From positions 1 to 19,177 of the forward strand of contig JAGOEH010000047.1 of the NCBI GenBank assembly GCA_017997825.1: a stretch of DNA of 19,177 nt, in the 5' to 3' direction. The notes under the pieces were generated by a model. It saw nothing but the letters and a program-made list of their open reading frames with translations, ran no database searches and was not told the DNA's origin. The DNA is from Candidatus Delongbacteria bacterium. GTDB lineage: Bacteria; JAGOEH01. A program made the translations under genes and the position numbers. How positions within the stretch are numbered: position 1 is the stretch's first letter; the number at the start of each line of letters is the position of its first letter. This document shows, piece by piece, positions 6,132 to 14,309 of this stretch.

Positions 6132-8120
6132 ATGAAAACCAAGATTATCGGCTGGTTGGGGGGGATCGCTCTCATGATCCTGCTGGTCATATGGGGGTTT
6201 TCCCTGATCGAGCAGCGTCAGTATCAGGATTTTCTGACCCGGATCAGCAAAGACGCTCAATTGTTCCAGATTTCCTTTTCACGTTTGATCGAATCCAAGT
6301 ATGTGCTGGAAGAGGGATTCTATCAGGAGATCGAGAGCGCCAAGTCTCAATTGATCGAGGATTACCGGCATCACCGCCCGCTGAATCATTACCGACCTCA
6401 GGTGATGTGGGTCGCTGACCACCAAGGTCGCCTTCTCTATACCGATTCACGGATCCGTTCCGATCAGATTTCGGAGATCGGCGCGGCGGTGATGGAGGCC
6501 GTCGATCAGGATCATGGTGATTTTACATGGTTTCCCGGCTACCTCCGGACCGATTCGGCCCTCTTTTTCATCCAGGCTGAATCCCGGCAAAACCTTATCT
6601 TCGGTTTGGGTCTCCAGGTCCCGGCGCCCGAAATGATGGAATCGATCACCCATATCAACCGATTCATGGAAGATTATTTCCAATTCAGCAGTTTTATCTA
6701 TGTCGGCTGGCAGAATGACGACGGGATCATGGCCGCCTCTCCGGCCTTTCTCAGTCTCTCCCGGATTGCCGGCGATCCGTTTCTGCAGAATGTCACCCGG
6801 ATCAAATCCCGACAAACAACCTATCAGGACCGGATCATAGCGGAAATCGTCCTGCCGCTGGTCATCAGCCGGAATCCCCAGGGTATTCTGAGAATCGGGT
6901 TTTCTCTCCAGCAATACCGCCAGGATGTGATCAATTTCCGATGGCGAAGCATTTCGGCTCTGCTTTTGATCTCGGGCGTCCTGCTGGTCGGTTACGGGTA
7001 TACCTGGCATCGGAACCGTATCCGGATCCTGAATCAGGAATACTACAATCTCTCCAACTATACCGGTCTGATCCTTCAATCCATCGATGACTCAGTTGTC
7101 GTGATGGATACCCGGCGCCGTCTGGTCTATTCCAATACCGCTTTTTTAAAACTGGTCGGATTACCCGAATCGGACCGAATCGAGGCCGGTCACACCATCG
7201 ACCGCTACCTGCCTTTACCGGCCATTCTGAGCAATCCATCCGGTGATCTGGAATTCGTCAATCTGAATCATGAAAAAAAATCAATCGACTATCAACTTAA
7301 GGATTTTACCGACAGCCATGGAAATACCCAGAGAATCATTCTGATCCGCGATATGAGCCGCTTCAGGGAACTGGAACAGCGGAATCGCCGGACGGAACGG
7401 ATGTCGTTGCTGGGTAAAATGTCATCGATGGTGGCGCATGAAATCCGGAATCCCCTCAATACTGTTCACATGATTATCCAGCGTCTGGGAATGGAGTTCT
7501 CCGTTACCGAAAAAAAAGAGGACTATCTTCATTTTATTGCCCTGGTCCAACAGGAGGTCAGGCGGATCAACCAAATCGTCACCCGTTTCCTCGAGTATGG
7601 CCGTCTGCCTTCTCCGATCAAACAGTGGGTCGATCTGGGGGATATCCTGGTCGATATGCACCAGATGGTCGAGATATGGCGGCAGGAAAAAGATTTTCAA
7701 TTCGATATGGATCGGGTTTCATTGATGATGAACCTGGATCGGAACCAGATATTGCAGGTCCTGATCAATCTGCTGAAAAACGCCTTCCAGGCCCTGCCGG
7801 AATCCGGCGGTCGCATCGAACTGCGAATCACCCGTAAGCCGGCTGAAATGGTGATGACGATCCGGGATAACGGTTTTGGGATTCCCCCTGATCGGATCGA
7901 TAAGGTATTTGAAATGTATTTTACCACCAAATCGGATGGGTCGGGTTTCGGTCTGCCCATATCCAAAAAAATCATTGAAGAGCATGGCGGAAGGATCGAA
8001 CTGGACAGCCGTGAGAATGAGGGGACCGAGGTCCGGATCAATCTGCCGATCGAACCGCCCCCACCCCAAGGTCCAGTTGTCCCGGATGAAGCCGATCCTT
8101 TGGTGGGCACGAAATCATGA
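6132..8120 (+). CDS. Membrane sensor histidine kinase (NtrB/ZraS-like) with large periplasmic sensor and PAS domain
   Basis: Autophosphorylates and passes phosphate to a response regulator, almost surely the NtrC-type protein at 8236. The 662-residue product has a membrane helix at about 7-22, an extracytoplasmic region of about 250 residues (a long helix, then two mixed alpha/beta parts ending QGILRIGFSL, suggesting a double-Cache-like fold), and a second helix at about 273-293. A PAS domain follows from about 312 (LILQSIDDSVVVMDTRRRLVYSN). HisKA has phospho-acceptor His436 in MVAHEIRNPLN, then the N-box NLLKNAFQAL, the G1 box DNGFGIPPD and the F/G2 region FTTKSDGSGFGLPI. The frame is open further upstream to 5856, but that part overlaps the barrel gene; the ATG at 6132 begins a proper membrane anchor and is chosen. 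The ligand is unknown. Confidence 0.92.
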   Translation: MKTKIIGWLGGIALMILLVIWGFSLIEQRQYQDFLTRISKDAQLFQISFSRLIESKYVLEEGFYQEIESAKSQLIEDYRHHRPLNHYRPQVMWVADHQGRLLYTDSRIRSDQISEIGAAVMEAVDQDHGDFTWFPGYLRTDSALFFIQAESRQNLIFGLGLQVPAPEMMESITHINRFMEDYFQFSSFIYVGWQNDDGIMAASPAFLSLSRIAGDPFLQNVTRIKSRQTTYQDRIIAEIVLPLVISRNPQGILRIGFSLQQYRQDVINFRWRSISALLLISGVLLVGYGYTWHRNRIRILNQEYYNLSNYTGLILQSIDDSVVVMDTRRRLVYSNTAFLKLVGLPESDRIEAGHTIDRYLPLPAILSNPSGDLEFVNLNHEKKSIDYQLKDFTDSHGNTQRIILIRDMSRFRELEQRNRRTERMSLLGKMSSMVAHEIRNPLNTVHMIIQRLGMEFSVTEKKEDYLHFIALVQQEVRRINQIVTRFLEYGRLPSPIKQWVDLGDILVDMHQMVEIWRQEKDFQFDMDRVSLMMNLDRNQILQVLINLLKNAFQALPESGGRIELRITRKPAEMVMTIRDNGFGIPPDRIDKVFEMYFTTKSDGSGFGLPISKKIIEEHGGRIELDSRENEGTEVRINLPIEPPPPQGPVVPDEADPLVGTKS

Positions 8121-8235
8121 ACTGTAAGCATCAATTGGCCCTGTTTCGGATGACGTTCCGTCAAAGGGGAGAAGCTGAAGCCAGGATTGTGTTGAAAGGA
8201 TTCATTGATTTTCATCATCCAATCGGGAGATGAGT

Positions 8236-9597
8236 ATGCAGGAAAAAATTATGCTGGTCGAGGATGAGGCCTTTCAGGCTGAAGTATTGACCGGATTTTT
8301 AAAGCGGAACCATTATGAGGTGGTATGGGCAAAAGGGGTCAAAGAAGCCCGGCAAGAGATCCAGCACCAGATTCTGGACCTGGTACTCTCCGATTTCCGT
8401 TTGAATGACGGGAATGGGGAAGAGGTGCTGGAAGAGCTCAAAAAGGATCATCCAGGACTGCCCTTCATCCTGATGACCGCTTACGGCAATATCGATCTGG
8501 CGGTCAGGATGATGCAGAAGGGAGCCTATACCTTCCTGGAAAAGCCGATCAATCTGCCGGGGTTACTGGAAAACGTTAAAAAGGCCATCCAGCAGAAGAA
8601 TATCCTGCGGGAAAACATGCTGCTCAAAGAAAACCTTAAGCGATACCGGGATCATGAGATTGTCTATCGCAGCCGGAGTATGCAGGCAATCATGGAATTG
8701 GCGGCGAAGGCGGCCAAAACCCCGGCCAGTATTCTGATCACCGGGGAGAGCGGAACGGGCAAAGAACTGATCGCCCGTTTCATCCACCGCCATTCCGAAC
8801 GGGAGGCTAAACCCCTGGTTTCGGTCAATTGCGCGGCTCTATCGCCTACCTTGCTGGAAAGCGAGTTGTTCGGTCATGTCAAGGGGGCTTATACCGGTGC
8901 CGATTCCAATCGGACCGGCCGCTTCGAACAAGCCCATCAGTCCACCCTGTTTTTGGATGAGATCGGGGAGATCGCTCCCGAATTGCAGGTCAAACTACTG
9001 CGGGTGCTGCAGGAACGCACCATTGAACGGGTCGGCAATAATCAGCCCATTCGGGTGGATATCCGTCTGATCACCGCCACCAACCAGCATCTGCCGGACC
9101 GAATCGCTCAGGGGTTATTTCGTGAAGATTTATATTATCGGCTGAATGTGTTTGAGATCCATCTGCCGCCTCTCCGGGAACGGCGGGAGGATATTCCGGA
9201 GATCGTGGAGGCCTTTATCCGGCGCTATAATACGGAACACCATGCCCGGATCGAAGGTATCCGTCCCATGGCGCTGGCCAAACTGATGGACTACGATTTC
9301 CCGGGTAATATCCGGGAACTGGAAAATATCATCCAGCGTGCCTTCATCATCAGCGATGGAAGACATCTCGAACCGGACGCCATTGCCATCCAATCCCGGC
9401 CCCCGGTTGCCGGTTTCTCCGGATCGAATCGTCCCTTGGCGGAACAGGTGGAAGACCTCGAAAAAAAAGAGATCATCAAAGCCTTGACCCGTTCCCAAGG
9501 TAATCAAAGCCAGGCGGCAGTCCAACTGGGACTCACCGAACGGGTCCTGCGGTATAAAATTGCTAAATATGAGATTCCATCCCATGATTTCAAATAG
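8236..9597 (+). CDS. NtrC-family sigma54-dependent response regulator
   Basis: Two-component transcription activator that remodels sigma54 RNA polymerase by ATP hydrolysis when phosphorylated. The 453-residue product has a receiver domain (1-118: acidic pocket E9-D10, phospho-acceptor D53, T81, K103), an AAA+ domain (about 142-375: Walker A GESGTGKE 170-177, sigma54-contact loop GAYTGA 217-222, Walker B LFLDEIGE, arginines in FREDLYYRLN), and a C-terminal Fis-type helix-turn-helix (about 405-447, SQAAVQLGLTERVLRYKI). The sigma54 loop is Tyr instead of the commoner Phe, which is a tolerated variant. An in-frame ATG exists at 8230, but GGGAG (8225-8229) directly abuts it and is well spaced (6 nt) for the ATG at 8236, so 8236 is chosen. 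It lies 115 bp after the kinase gene, its likely partner. No clear sigma54 promoter was seen in the window. Confidence 0.94.
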   Translation: MQEKIMLVEDEAFQAEVLTGFLKRNHYEVVWAKGVKEARQEIQHQILDLVLSDFRLNDGNGEEVLEELKKDHPGLPFILMTAYGNIDLAVRMMQKGAYTFLEKPINLPGLLENVKKAIQQKNILRENMLLKENLKRYRDHEIVYRSRSMQAIMELAAKAAKTPASILITGESGTGKELIARFIHRHSEREAKPLVSVNCAALSPTLLESELFGHVKGAYTGADSNRTGRFEQAHQSTLFLDEIGEIAPELQVKLLRVLQERTIERVGNNQPIRVDIRLITATNQHLPDRIAQGLFREDLYYRLNVFEIHLPPLRERREDIPEIVEAFIRRYNTEHHARIEGIRPMALAKLMDYDFPGNIRELENIIQRAFIISDGRHLEPDAIAIQSRPPVAGFSGSNRPLAEQVEDLEKKEIIKALTRSQGNQSQAAVQLGLTERVLRYKIAKYEIPSHDFK

Positions 9598-9634
9598 CGG
9601 GTAAGTGTTTCAGTCGATGGTTGAATAAATCGGT

Positions 9635-9674
9635 GTCGGGATCACAAGTATAGAGCCTGACGTTTGATCCCGGC
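9635..9674. repeat. Inverted repeat between convergent genes
   Basis: GTCGGGATCA and TGATCCCGGC form a 10-bp stem (one T-G wobble) with a 20-nt loop, 38 bp past the end of the response regulator. There is no T-tract. It may still help end or stabilise the rightward transcript. The remaining bases of 9598-9795 show nothing else. Confidence 0.4.
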
Positions 9675-9795
9675 ATGATTGTCAATTCGATTCAGGCCGT
9701 TGTAGCGAGCGAATAAGGGAACTTGCGATGATCCATTAGTGCGGCGGGTAATGCCTGATTAGGAAAGCATGACAGATTGAGGCCGGATCGAGTGC

Positions 9796-10749
9796 TTAGG
9801 TCTGGATGGCCTGCAGGATACCGGAAAAATCCAAAAAACCCTCCATCAATGAACTGTCGACCGGTTTACGATGCCGGATGGCCTGATAAAAATCAAGCCA
9901 TTCTTCATAATATCCCTGGCTCTCTTCTTGGTCGATCTGCCGGCAATGAACTCCCTCCTTTTTCAGATTGACCTCCCCTTTTTCGATCAACAGACTCCCC
10001 TCGGTACCGAAAATCTGCAATCGGTTTTCATGGAATCCGGCTGAACTGTAAAACAGATTCAGAACTCCGGTGGGACCGCTTTCGGTATAGAACTGGTAAG
10101 AAAGGGTATCCATCTCGCCGATTTCCGGCCGGATCTGGCGGATCATGCTGTTGCCCTTATGAATCTCACCGAACAACATTCGAAGCGCGGCGATATTGTG
10201 CACCCCGCCGTCAGTCAGAAATCCGCCGGGATATTGGTGATGAATGCGCCACTCGGTCTGAGCGTAATGATTGTTGATATCCATGTAATAAAGGGAATCC
10301 CATTTGACAAAATAGGGCCGGCCAATGATCCCGAATTTCAGACGCTCTTTCAGGCGCCGCAGTACCGGCTTATAACGCAGGTTTTCCGCCACCATCGAAA
10401 CACTCGATACTTTGCTGGAAGCATCCAGCAATTCCTTAGCCTCTGCCAGATTGGCGGCAATCGGTTTTTCCATCAGGACGTGCTTACCGGCTTTGAAAGC
10501 CTCCATGGCCACCTCATAGTTCAGATGGATCGGAAGCATTAGACCGATCGCCTCGACCTCCGGCCTGGCCAATAATTCCCGATAATCCAGCTCATAGGGC
10601 ACTCCGCCCAACAGTTCCGAAAACCGGCGAGCCTTTTCCTCGGTATGATTGCAGACACATACGACTTCAAACTGCTCCGCCAACTGCTGTAATACCGGCA
10701 AATGCAGTTCACGGGCAGCAATTCCGCAACCGATGATTCCTAATTTGAT
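9796..10749 (-). CDS. Gfo/Idh/MocA-family NAD(P)-dependent oxidoreductase with a non-canonical start
   Basis: Probably oxidises or reduces a sugar, inositol or similar polyol using NAD(P); the substrate is not predictable. The Rossmann part begins KLGIIGCGIAARELHLP (dinucleotide-binding Gly pattern), followed by the family EKP motif in LMEKPIAANLAEA and the catalytic-domain FLTDGGVHN. About 317 residues, slightly shorter than usual. The start is the odd point. Between the in-frame TGA at about 10779 and the Rossmann glycines there is no ATG, GTG or TTG; the first conventional codon is TTG at 10701, which would delete the nucleotide-binding loop. The position where ATG-AAA would be expected (10747-10749) reads ATC-AAA, and another ATC is at 10758. 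A strong promoter and GGGAGG lie just upstream, so the gene is probably expressed from ATC or carries a start mutation or sequence error. The gene stands alone. Confidence 0.85.
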   Translation of the reverse strand: MKLGIIGCGIAARELHLPVLQQLAEQFEVVCVCNHTEEKARRFSELLGGVPYELDYRELLARPEVEAIGLMLPIHLNYEVAMEAFKAGKHVLMEKPIAANLAEAKELLDASSKVSSVSMVAENLRYKPVLRRLKERLKFGIIGRPYFVKWDSLYYMDINNHYAQTEWRIHHQYPGGFLTDGGVHNIAALRMLFGEIHKGNSMIRQIRPEIGEMDTLSYQFYTESGPTGVLNLFYSSAGFHENRLQIFGTEGSLLIEKGEVNLKKEGVHCRQIDQEESQGYYEEWLDFYQAIRHRKPVDSSLMEGFLDFSGILQAIQT

Positions 10750-10762
10750 GGGTGTGATACCG

Positions 10763-10768
10763 CCTCCC
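10763..10768 (-). promoter_or_regulatory. Shine-Dalgarno of the Gfo/Idh/MocA gene
   Basis: GGGAGG on the minus strand. It ends 4 nt before the ATC at 10758 and 13 nt before the ATC at 10749. Neither spacing is ideal, which keeps the start position unresolved. Confidence 0.55.
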
Positions 10769-10794
10769 GGGTTTGATAATCAGGTTATACTGGT

Positions 10795-10822
10795 ATTATA
10801 ATCCATTATCCTCCAATGTCAA
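10795..10822 (-). promoter_or_regulatory. Consensus sigma70 promoter of the Gfo/Idh/MocA gene
   Basis: TTGACA (10817-10822) and TATAAT (10795-10800) on the minus strand, both perfect consensus, with a 16-bp spacer. The leader to the coding region would be about 30-40 nt. Confidence 0.8.
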
Positions 10823-10897
10823 TAAGATTTATTTCCACCAAAATCCTGTGCCGATTAGCTTATATTGATCTGAAAAGTGAATTTATCTCATCACCTC

Positions 10898-10926
10898 TTG
10901 ACATATCCTCATTTATTTCATATTGA
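10898..10926 (+). promoter_or_regulatory. Possible promoter of a small RNA
   Basis: TTGACA (10898-10903), 17 bp, TATTGA (10921-10926). The -35 box is perfect; the -10 box matches consensus only in its first three bases. It points to the structured segment that ends in the terminator at 11060-11087. Confidence 0.4.
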
Positions 10927-10931
10927 TGATT

Positions 10932-11090
10932 ACCTATCGAGGATGTGACTACAGACCGCATCCGACAGGGGTCGATTACCTGCGCTGGATTCTTCCTTTT
11001 AGGTACCCTGTCATGATAACTGATTTCGGGCCGGATGGATTCAAAGGATGCTGGGAATGCCGGTTGAGTTCTTTTTAACCGGTTTTTATT
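10932..11090 (+). ncRNA. Candidate structured small RNA or orphan leader
   Basis: No open frame explains this stretch. Adjacent helices can be drawn: GGATG/CATCC (10941-10945 with 10959-10963), immediately followed by GACAGGG/CCCTGTC (10964-10970 with 11006-11012). The second encloses ACCT/AGGT (10978-10981 with 11001-11004). An intrinsic terminator closes it at 11060-11087. With the promoter upstream this gives a possible transcript of about 155 nt. It does not match 6S RNA, SRP RNA, tmRNA or any riboswitch I recognise. It could also be the remnant of an attenuated leader for the tldD operon. Confidence 0.35.
11060..11087 (+). terminator. Rho-independent terminator
   Basis: CCGGTT (11060-11065), an 11-nt loop, AACCGG (11077-11082), then TTTTT. 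The T-tract is on the plus strand only, so a rightward transcript ends here although no plus-strand protein gene precedes it. Confidence 0.65.
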
Positions 11091-11120
11091 CGATAAAATT
11101 GTGTTTGTTGATGCATAGCT

Positions 11121-11149
11121 GAAACAATTATCGAAACGGCTCGTATAAT
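11121..11149 (+). promoter_or_regulatory. Possible tldD promoter with overlapping inverted repeat
   Basis: TATAAT at 11144-11149 has a weak -35 (GAAACA, 11121-11126) at 17 bp. An imperfect inverted repeat (CGATAAAATTGT at 11091-11102 and ACAATTATCG at 11124-11133) overlaps the -35 side. A second TATAAT at 11275-11280, closer to tldD, has no clear -35 box. Confidence 0.35.
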
Positions 11150-11308
11150 AGACGGATGTTTATCTTCAGATCAAACCTTGTTTTATGCCATACTGCCGAT
11201 CGGTTCCGCGGTCCGGAATTGATTATATTTGACCGGAAGCGGGCGAGATCGGCCGGATAGGCTGTTTTATGCATTATAATTCGTTATTGGAGACTCAAGG
11301 AGGAAAAG

Positions 11309-12862
11309 ATGCCCAAAAGCGAAACGATTAGTCGCCGTGATTTTTTGAAAATCGGAGGAACGGCCGCCATTGGGACGGCAATCTATACGTCCGGGGTATT
11401 CGGATTGGGGCTGGGGGAATCCGGTACCCCACTGATCGATCATCGGGAATTTTTCAGCCGCATGTACGGCCTGGATGCCGAGATGATCAAAAAGCTGATC
11501 GGTACAGCACTCTCCAAGGGAGGAGAATATGCCGATCTCTTCGCGGAATATTATATCAATAACCTGTTGCGCCTGGAAGAGGGCATTATCAAAGATGCAT
11601 CCAAGACCATTGCGGCCGGGGTCGGGATTCGGGTTTTGAAAGGAGATCAGACCGGATATGCCTATGTTGAGGATATCACCTTTGAAAATCTGAACCGGGC
11701 GGCGTTGACGGCGGCCGCTATTGCCGATCAACCGAAAAAGGTCGGGGAGATCAAGATCGTATCCTCCGAGATGAAACCGACGCTCTATCCGATCAAGCTG
11801 CCGATCAGTGAAGTCGGATGGGATCGTAAAACGGGAATGATCAAGGAAGCCGAAGCCAAAGCCTTTGAGGTGGATAAGCGGATCATCCGGGTCAATGTGA
11901 GTTTTACCGATACCGACCGCTATATCCTGCTGGCCAATTCCGACGGCGTGCTGATGACCGATTTCCAGCCGATGATGCGATTCGGCGTCAATTCGATCGC
12001 CATGGAGAATGGTAATATGCAGTCGGGATATCAGGGTGGCGGCGGCCGGATAGGAATGGAGTATTTTAAGGAAGATAAATCGTATTTACAGATTGCCGAG
12101 GATTCGGCCAAGGATGCCATCTTGTTGCTGTCGGCGCAAGACGCCCCGGCCGGCCCGATGCCGGTAGTTTTGGCGGCCGGCAATTCCGGTATCCTGCTGC
12201 ATGAAGCCATCGGCCATCCCCTGGAAGCCGATTTCAACCGCAAAGGAACCTCGGCCTATGCCGGTCGGATCGGGCAGAAAGTGGCCTCCGAGCTTTGCAC
12301 TATCTATGACGGCGGCAATGTACCCAATGACCGCGGCAGCATCAATTTCGATGATGAAGGTGCGGTAAGCCGCAAAACCGTGCTGATTGAAAAAGGGATC
12401 CTGCGCGGCTATATGCACGACCGGATCAGCGCTGCATTCTATAAAACCTCGCCCACCGGCAACGGACGACGGGAATCCTATCAATACTACCCGATTCCCC
12501 GTATGACCGTCACCTATCTGGAAAACGGAACGACCCCTCCGGAGGATGTCTATAAAGATGTCAAACAGGGTATCTATTGCCGTTCCTTCAGCGGCGGCCA
12601 GGTCGACATCTCCAACGGCGACTTCGTCTTCAACCCGACGGTGGCTTACCTGATCGAAAACGGTAAACTGACCCATCCGGTCAAGAATTTCACCCTGATC
12701 GGGAATGGTCCGGACGTGCTGACCAAAGTGGTCAGTGTCGGTAACGATTTCCGTTTCTCGGACGGGATCTGGACCTGCGGGAAAGGCCAGAGCGTACCGG
12801 TCGGAGTGGGACTGCCCACCGTCCTGATCTCCGAAATCACCGTCGGTGGTAAAAAAGCTTAA
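11309..12862 (+). CDS. tldD: Tat-exported TldD-type metallopeptidase subunit
   Basis: Zinc peptidase subunit of the TldD/TldE family, which cleaves small or unfolded peptides; the E. coli pair matures microcin B17 and degrades the CcdA antitoxin. The 517-residue product carries the family zinc site HEAIGH (His298, Glu299, His303) followed by PLEAD, and TCGKGQSVPVGVGLPT near the end, with Cys490 27 residues from the C-terminus, matching the third ligand of characterised TldD. Unlike the cytosolic E. coli enzyme, it starts with a twin-arginine signal: SRRDFLKIGG (Arg9-Arg10), then a hydrophobic Ala/Gly-rich stretch, so it should be exported folded with its zinc. AGGAGG stands before the ATG. 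It is followed 20 bp later by tldE, and the pair ends in a strong terminator. Confidence 0.93.
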   Translation: MPKSETISRRDFLKIGGTAAIGTAIYTSGVFGLGLGESGTPLIDHREFFSRMYGLDAEMIKKLIGTALSKGGEYADLFAEYYINNLLRLEEGIIKDASKTIAAGVGIRVLKGDQTGYAYVEDITFENLNRAALTAAAIADQPKKVGEIKIVSSEMKPTLYPIKLPISEVGWDRKTGMIKEAEAKAFEVDKRIIRVNVSFTDTDRYILLANSDGVLMTDFQPMMRFGVNSIAMENGNMQSGYQGGGGRIGMEYFKEDKSYLQIAEDSAKDAILLLSAQDAPAGPMPVVLAAGNSGILLHEAIGHPLEADFNRKGTSAYAGRIGQKVASELCTIYDGGNVPNDRGSINFDDEGAVSRKTVLIEKGILRGYMHDRISAAFYKTSPTGNGRRESYQYYPIPRMTVTYLENGTTPPEDVYKDVKQGIYCRSFSGGQVDISNGDFVFNPTVAYLIENGKLTHPVKNFTLIGNGPDVLTKVVSVGNDFRFSDGIWTCGKGQSVPVGVGLPTVLISEITVGGKKA

Positions 12863-12882
12863 GCCGGAGGAGGAATAAGACT

Positions 12883-14223
12883 ATGTTACTCAATCAACAT
12901 AAAGAACTGGCCCGGGATATCATTAAAAAAGCCGGGCAGAAAAAAGCGGATACCGCCGTGGTGTCCATCCAGTACAAAACCGAAAATGAGGTGTCGGTTC
13001 GGGAACAGCGGATTGAAACCCTATCCCAGTCCAATTCCAAAAATCTGAGCCTGACCCTGAGCGTCAATCAGAAGAAATCCACGGTTTCCAGCACGGATTT
13101 TTCGCCCAAAGCCATCGATCGCTTGGTCGAGGACGCCATTCAATTGGCCTCCATCAGCGGGAAAGATGACTTTTATTGTCTGCCGGATCCGTCGGAACTG
13201 GGTAAAACCGATGCTGATCTGGATATGTTCGATGCCGAGGAAGGCAGGATTCCGACCGAAAAGCGGATCGCTATGGCCAAGGAGATGGAATCCAAAATGC
13301 TGGCCATGGATAAAGAGCTGATTTCGGACGGAGCTTCAGTCTCCAGTTACAGCGGGCATTCCATTCTGGCCAATTCACTCGGATTCTGCGAGGGTTATCC
13401 GTTTTCCTACAGCTATCTGGGAGTATCCTGCGCCGTTCCCGATAAAGGGGAAGGGGAGAATACCGAACGCAAACAGTCCGGGTACTGGTATGACTACGAC
13501 ATTCATTTTAGCAAGCTGGAATCGATCGATAAAATTGCGGAAAAGGCGGCCAAACGGACCTTGGAAAAACGAGGCGCCCGCAAACCCAAAACCCAGACCG
13601 TTCCGGTCATTTTCGAAAACCAGGTGGCCGCCCGGTTTCTGTCGCTGATCGCCAATGCCATTTCGGGGCGGAGCATCTATACCAAGCAGTCCTATCTGGT
13701 CGATCAGCTCAATCGGAAGATTGCCGGCGACAATATAACCATCTACGACAATCCTTTGATTCCCGGCCAGATCGGCTCCAAGCTCTATGATCAGGAAGGG
13801 GTGAAGGTCTCCTCCAAGGTAGTGGTGGAAAAGGGAGTCCTGAAAACCTACCTGCTGGATGTCTATTCGGCCAAGAAACTCAATCTGAAAACTACCGGCA
13901 ATGCCGGAGGGACCGGGAATTTTTACCTGGAAAAGGGACAGTACAGTCTGGATGAATTGATTGCCAGTATCGAGAATGGGGTTCTGATCACCTCGCTGTC
14001 GGGATTCGGCGCCAACATCCAGAACGGTGATTATTCCCAGGGCGCCCAGGGATTCTGGATCGAGAAGGGGAAGATTGCATACCCGGTCAATGAGTTCACC
14101 ATTGCTTCCACCATTCCGACTATGCTGAGTACTGTTGAAATGATCGCTAATGATCCTCTGATCCGCGGATCGATCTATTCGCCCTCGATCAAAATCAAGG
14201 AGATGACGATCAGCGGCGCATAA
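12883..14223 (+). CDS. pmbA: TldE/PmbA-type subunit of a TldD/TldE peptidase
   Basis: Partner subunit that forms a heterodimer with TldD and lacks its own zinc site. The 446-residue product is of normal length and has the fold signature at the N-terminus (AREDI-like KELARDIIKKAG, then VSVREQRIETLSQS) and NAGGTGNFYLEKG near the C-terminal half; no HExxxH is present, as expected for this subunit. GGAGGAGG-like ribosome site precedes the ATG. No Sec or Tat signal peptide is visible although TldD has one. If they act together, TldE would have to be carried through the Tat pore with TldD, or stay in the cytoplasm. The operon is tldD-tldE with a 20-bp gap. Confidence 0.92.
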   Translation: MLLNQHKELARDIIKKAGQKKADTAVVSIQYKTENEVSVREQRIETLSQSNSKNLSLTLSVNQKKSTVSSTDFSPKAIDRLVEDAIQLASISGKDDFYCLPDPSELGKTDADLDMFDAEEGRIPTEKRIAMAKEMESKMLAMDKELISDGASVSSYSGHSILANSLGFCEGYPFSYSYLGVSCAVPDKGEGENTERKQSGYWYDYDIHFSKLESIDKIAEKAAKRTLEKRGARKPKTQTVPVIFENQVAARFLSLIANAISGRSIYTKQSYLVDQLNRKIAGDNITIYDNPLIPGQIGSKLYDQEGVKVSSKVVVEKGVLKTYLLDVYSAKKLNLKTTGNAGGTGNFYLEKGQYSLDELIASIENGVLITSLSGFGANIQNGDYSQGAQGFWIEKGKIAYPVNEFTIASTIPTMLSTVEMIANDPLIRGSIYSPSIKIKEMTISGA

Positions 14224-14251
14224 GCTGATTGGTTAAGTGTACAAAACATTT

Positions 14252-14287
14252 ACGGCCGTCACGATTTATCGGGACGGCCGTTTTTTA
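14252..14287 (+). terminator. Rho-independent terminator of tldD-pmbA
   Basis: ACGGCCGTC (14252-14260) and GACGGCCGT (14273-14281) pair around a partly paired 12-nt loop, followed by a run of T. It lies 29 bp after the pmbA stop. Confidence 0.92.
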
Positions 14288-14289
14288 TT

Positions 14290-14309
14290 GTGCGCCCGGC
14301 AGGGCGCAC
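14290..14309. repeat. Short GC-rich hairpin
   Basis: GTGCGCCC and GGGCGCAC pair perfectly around GGCA, directly behind the terminator. No T-tract follows on either strand, so its role is unclear. Confidence 0.45.

Noticed and set aside
6447-7079. 210-codon minus-strand frame across the kinase gene
   Set aside because: It is antisense to the conserved kinase sensor and has no recognisable motif or ribosome site.
10932-11012. Known riboswitch such as TPP or c-di-GMP
   Set aside because: None of the conserved core sequences of these families is visible; only generic stems are seen.
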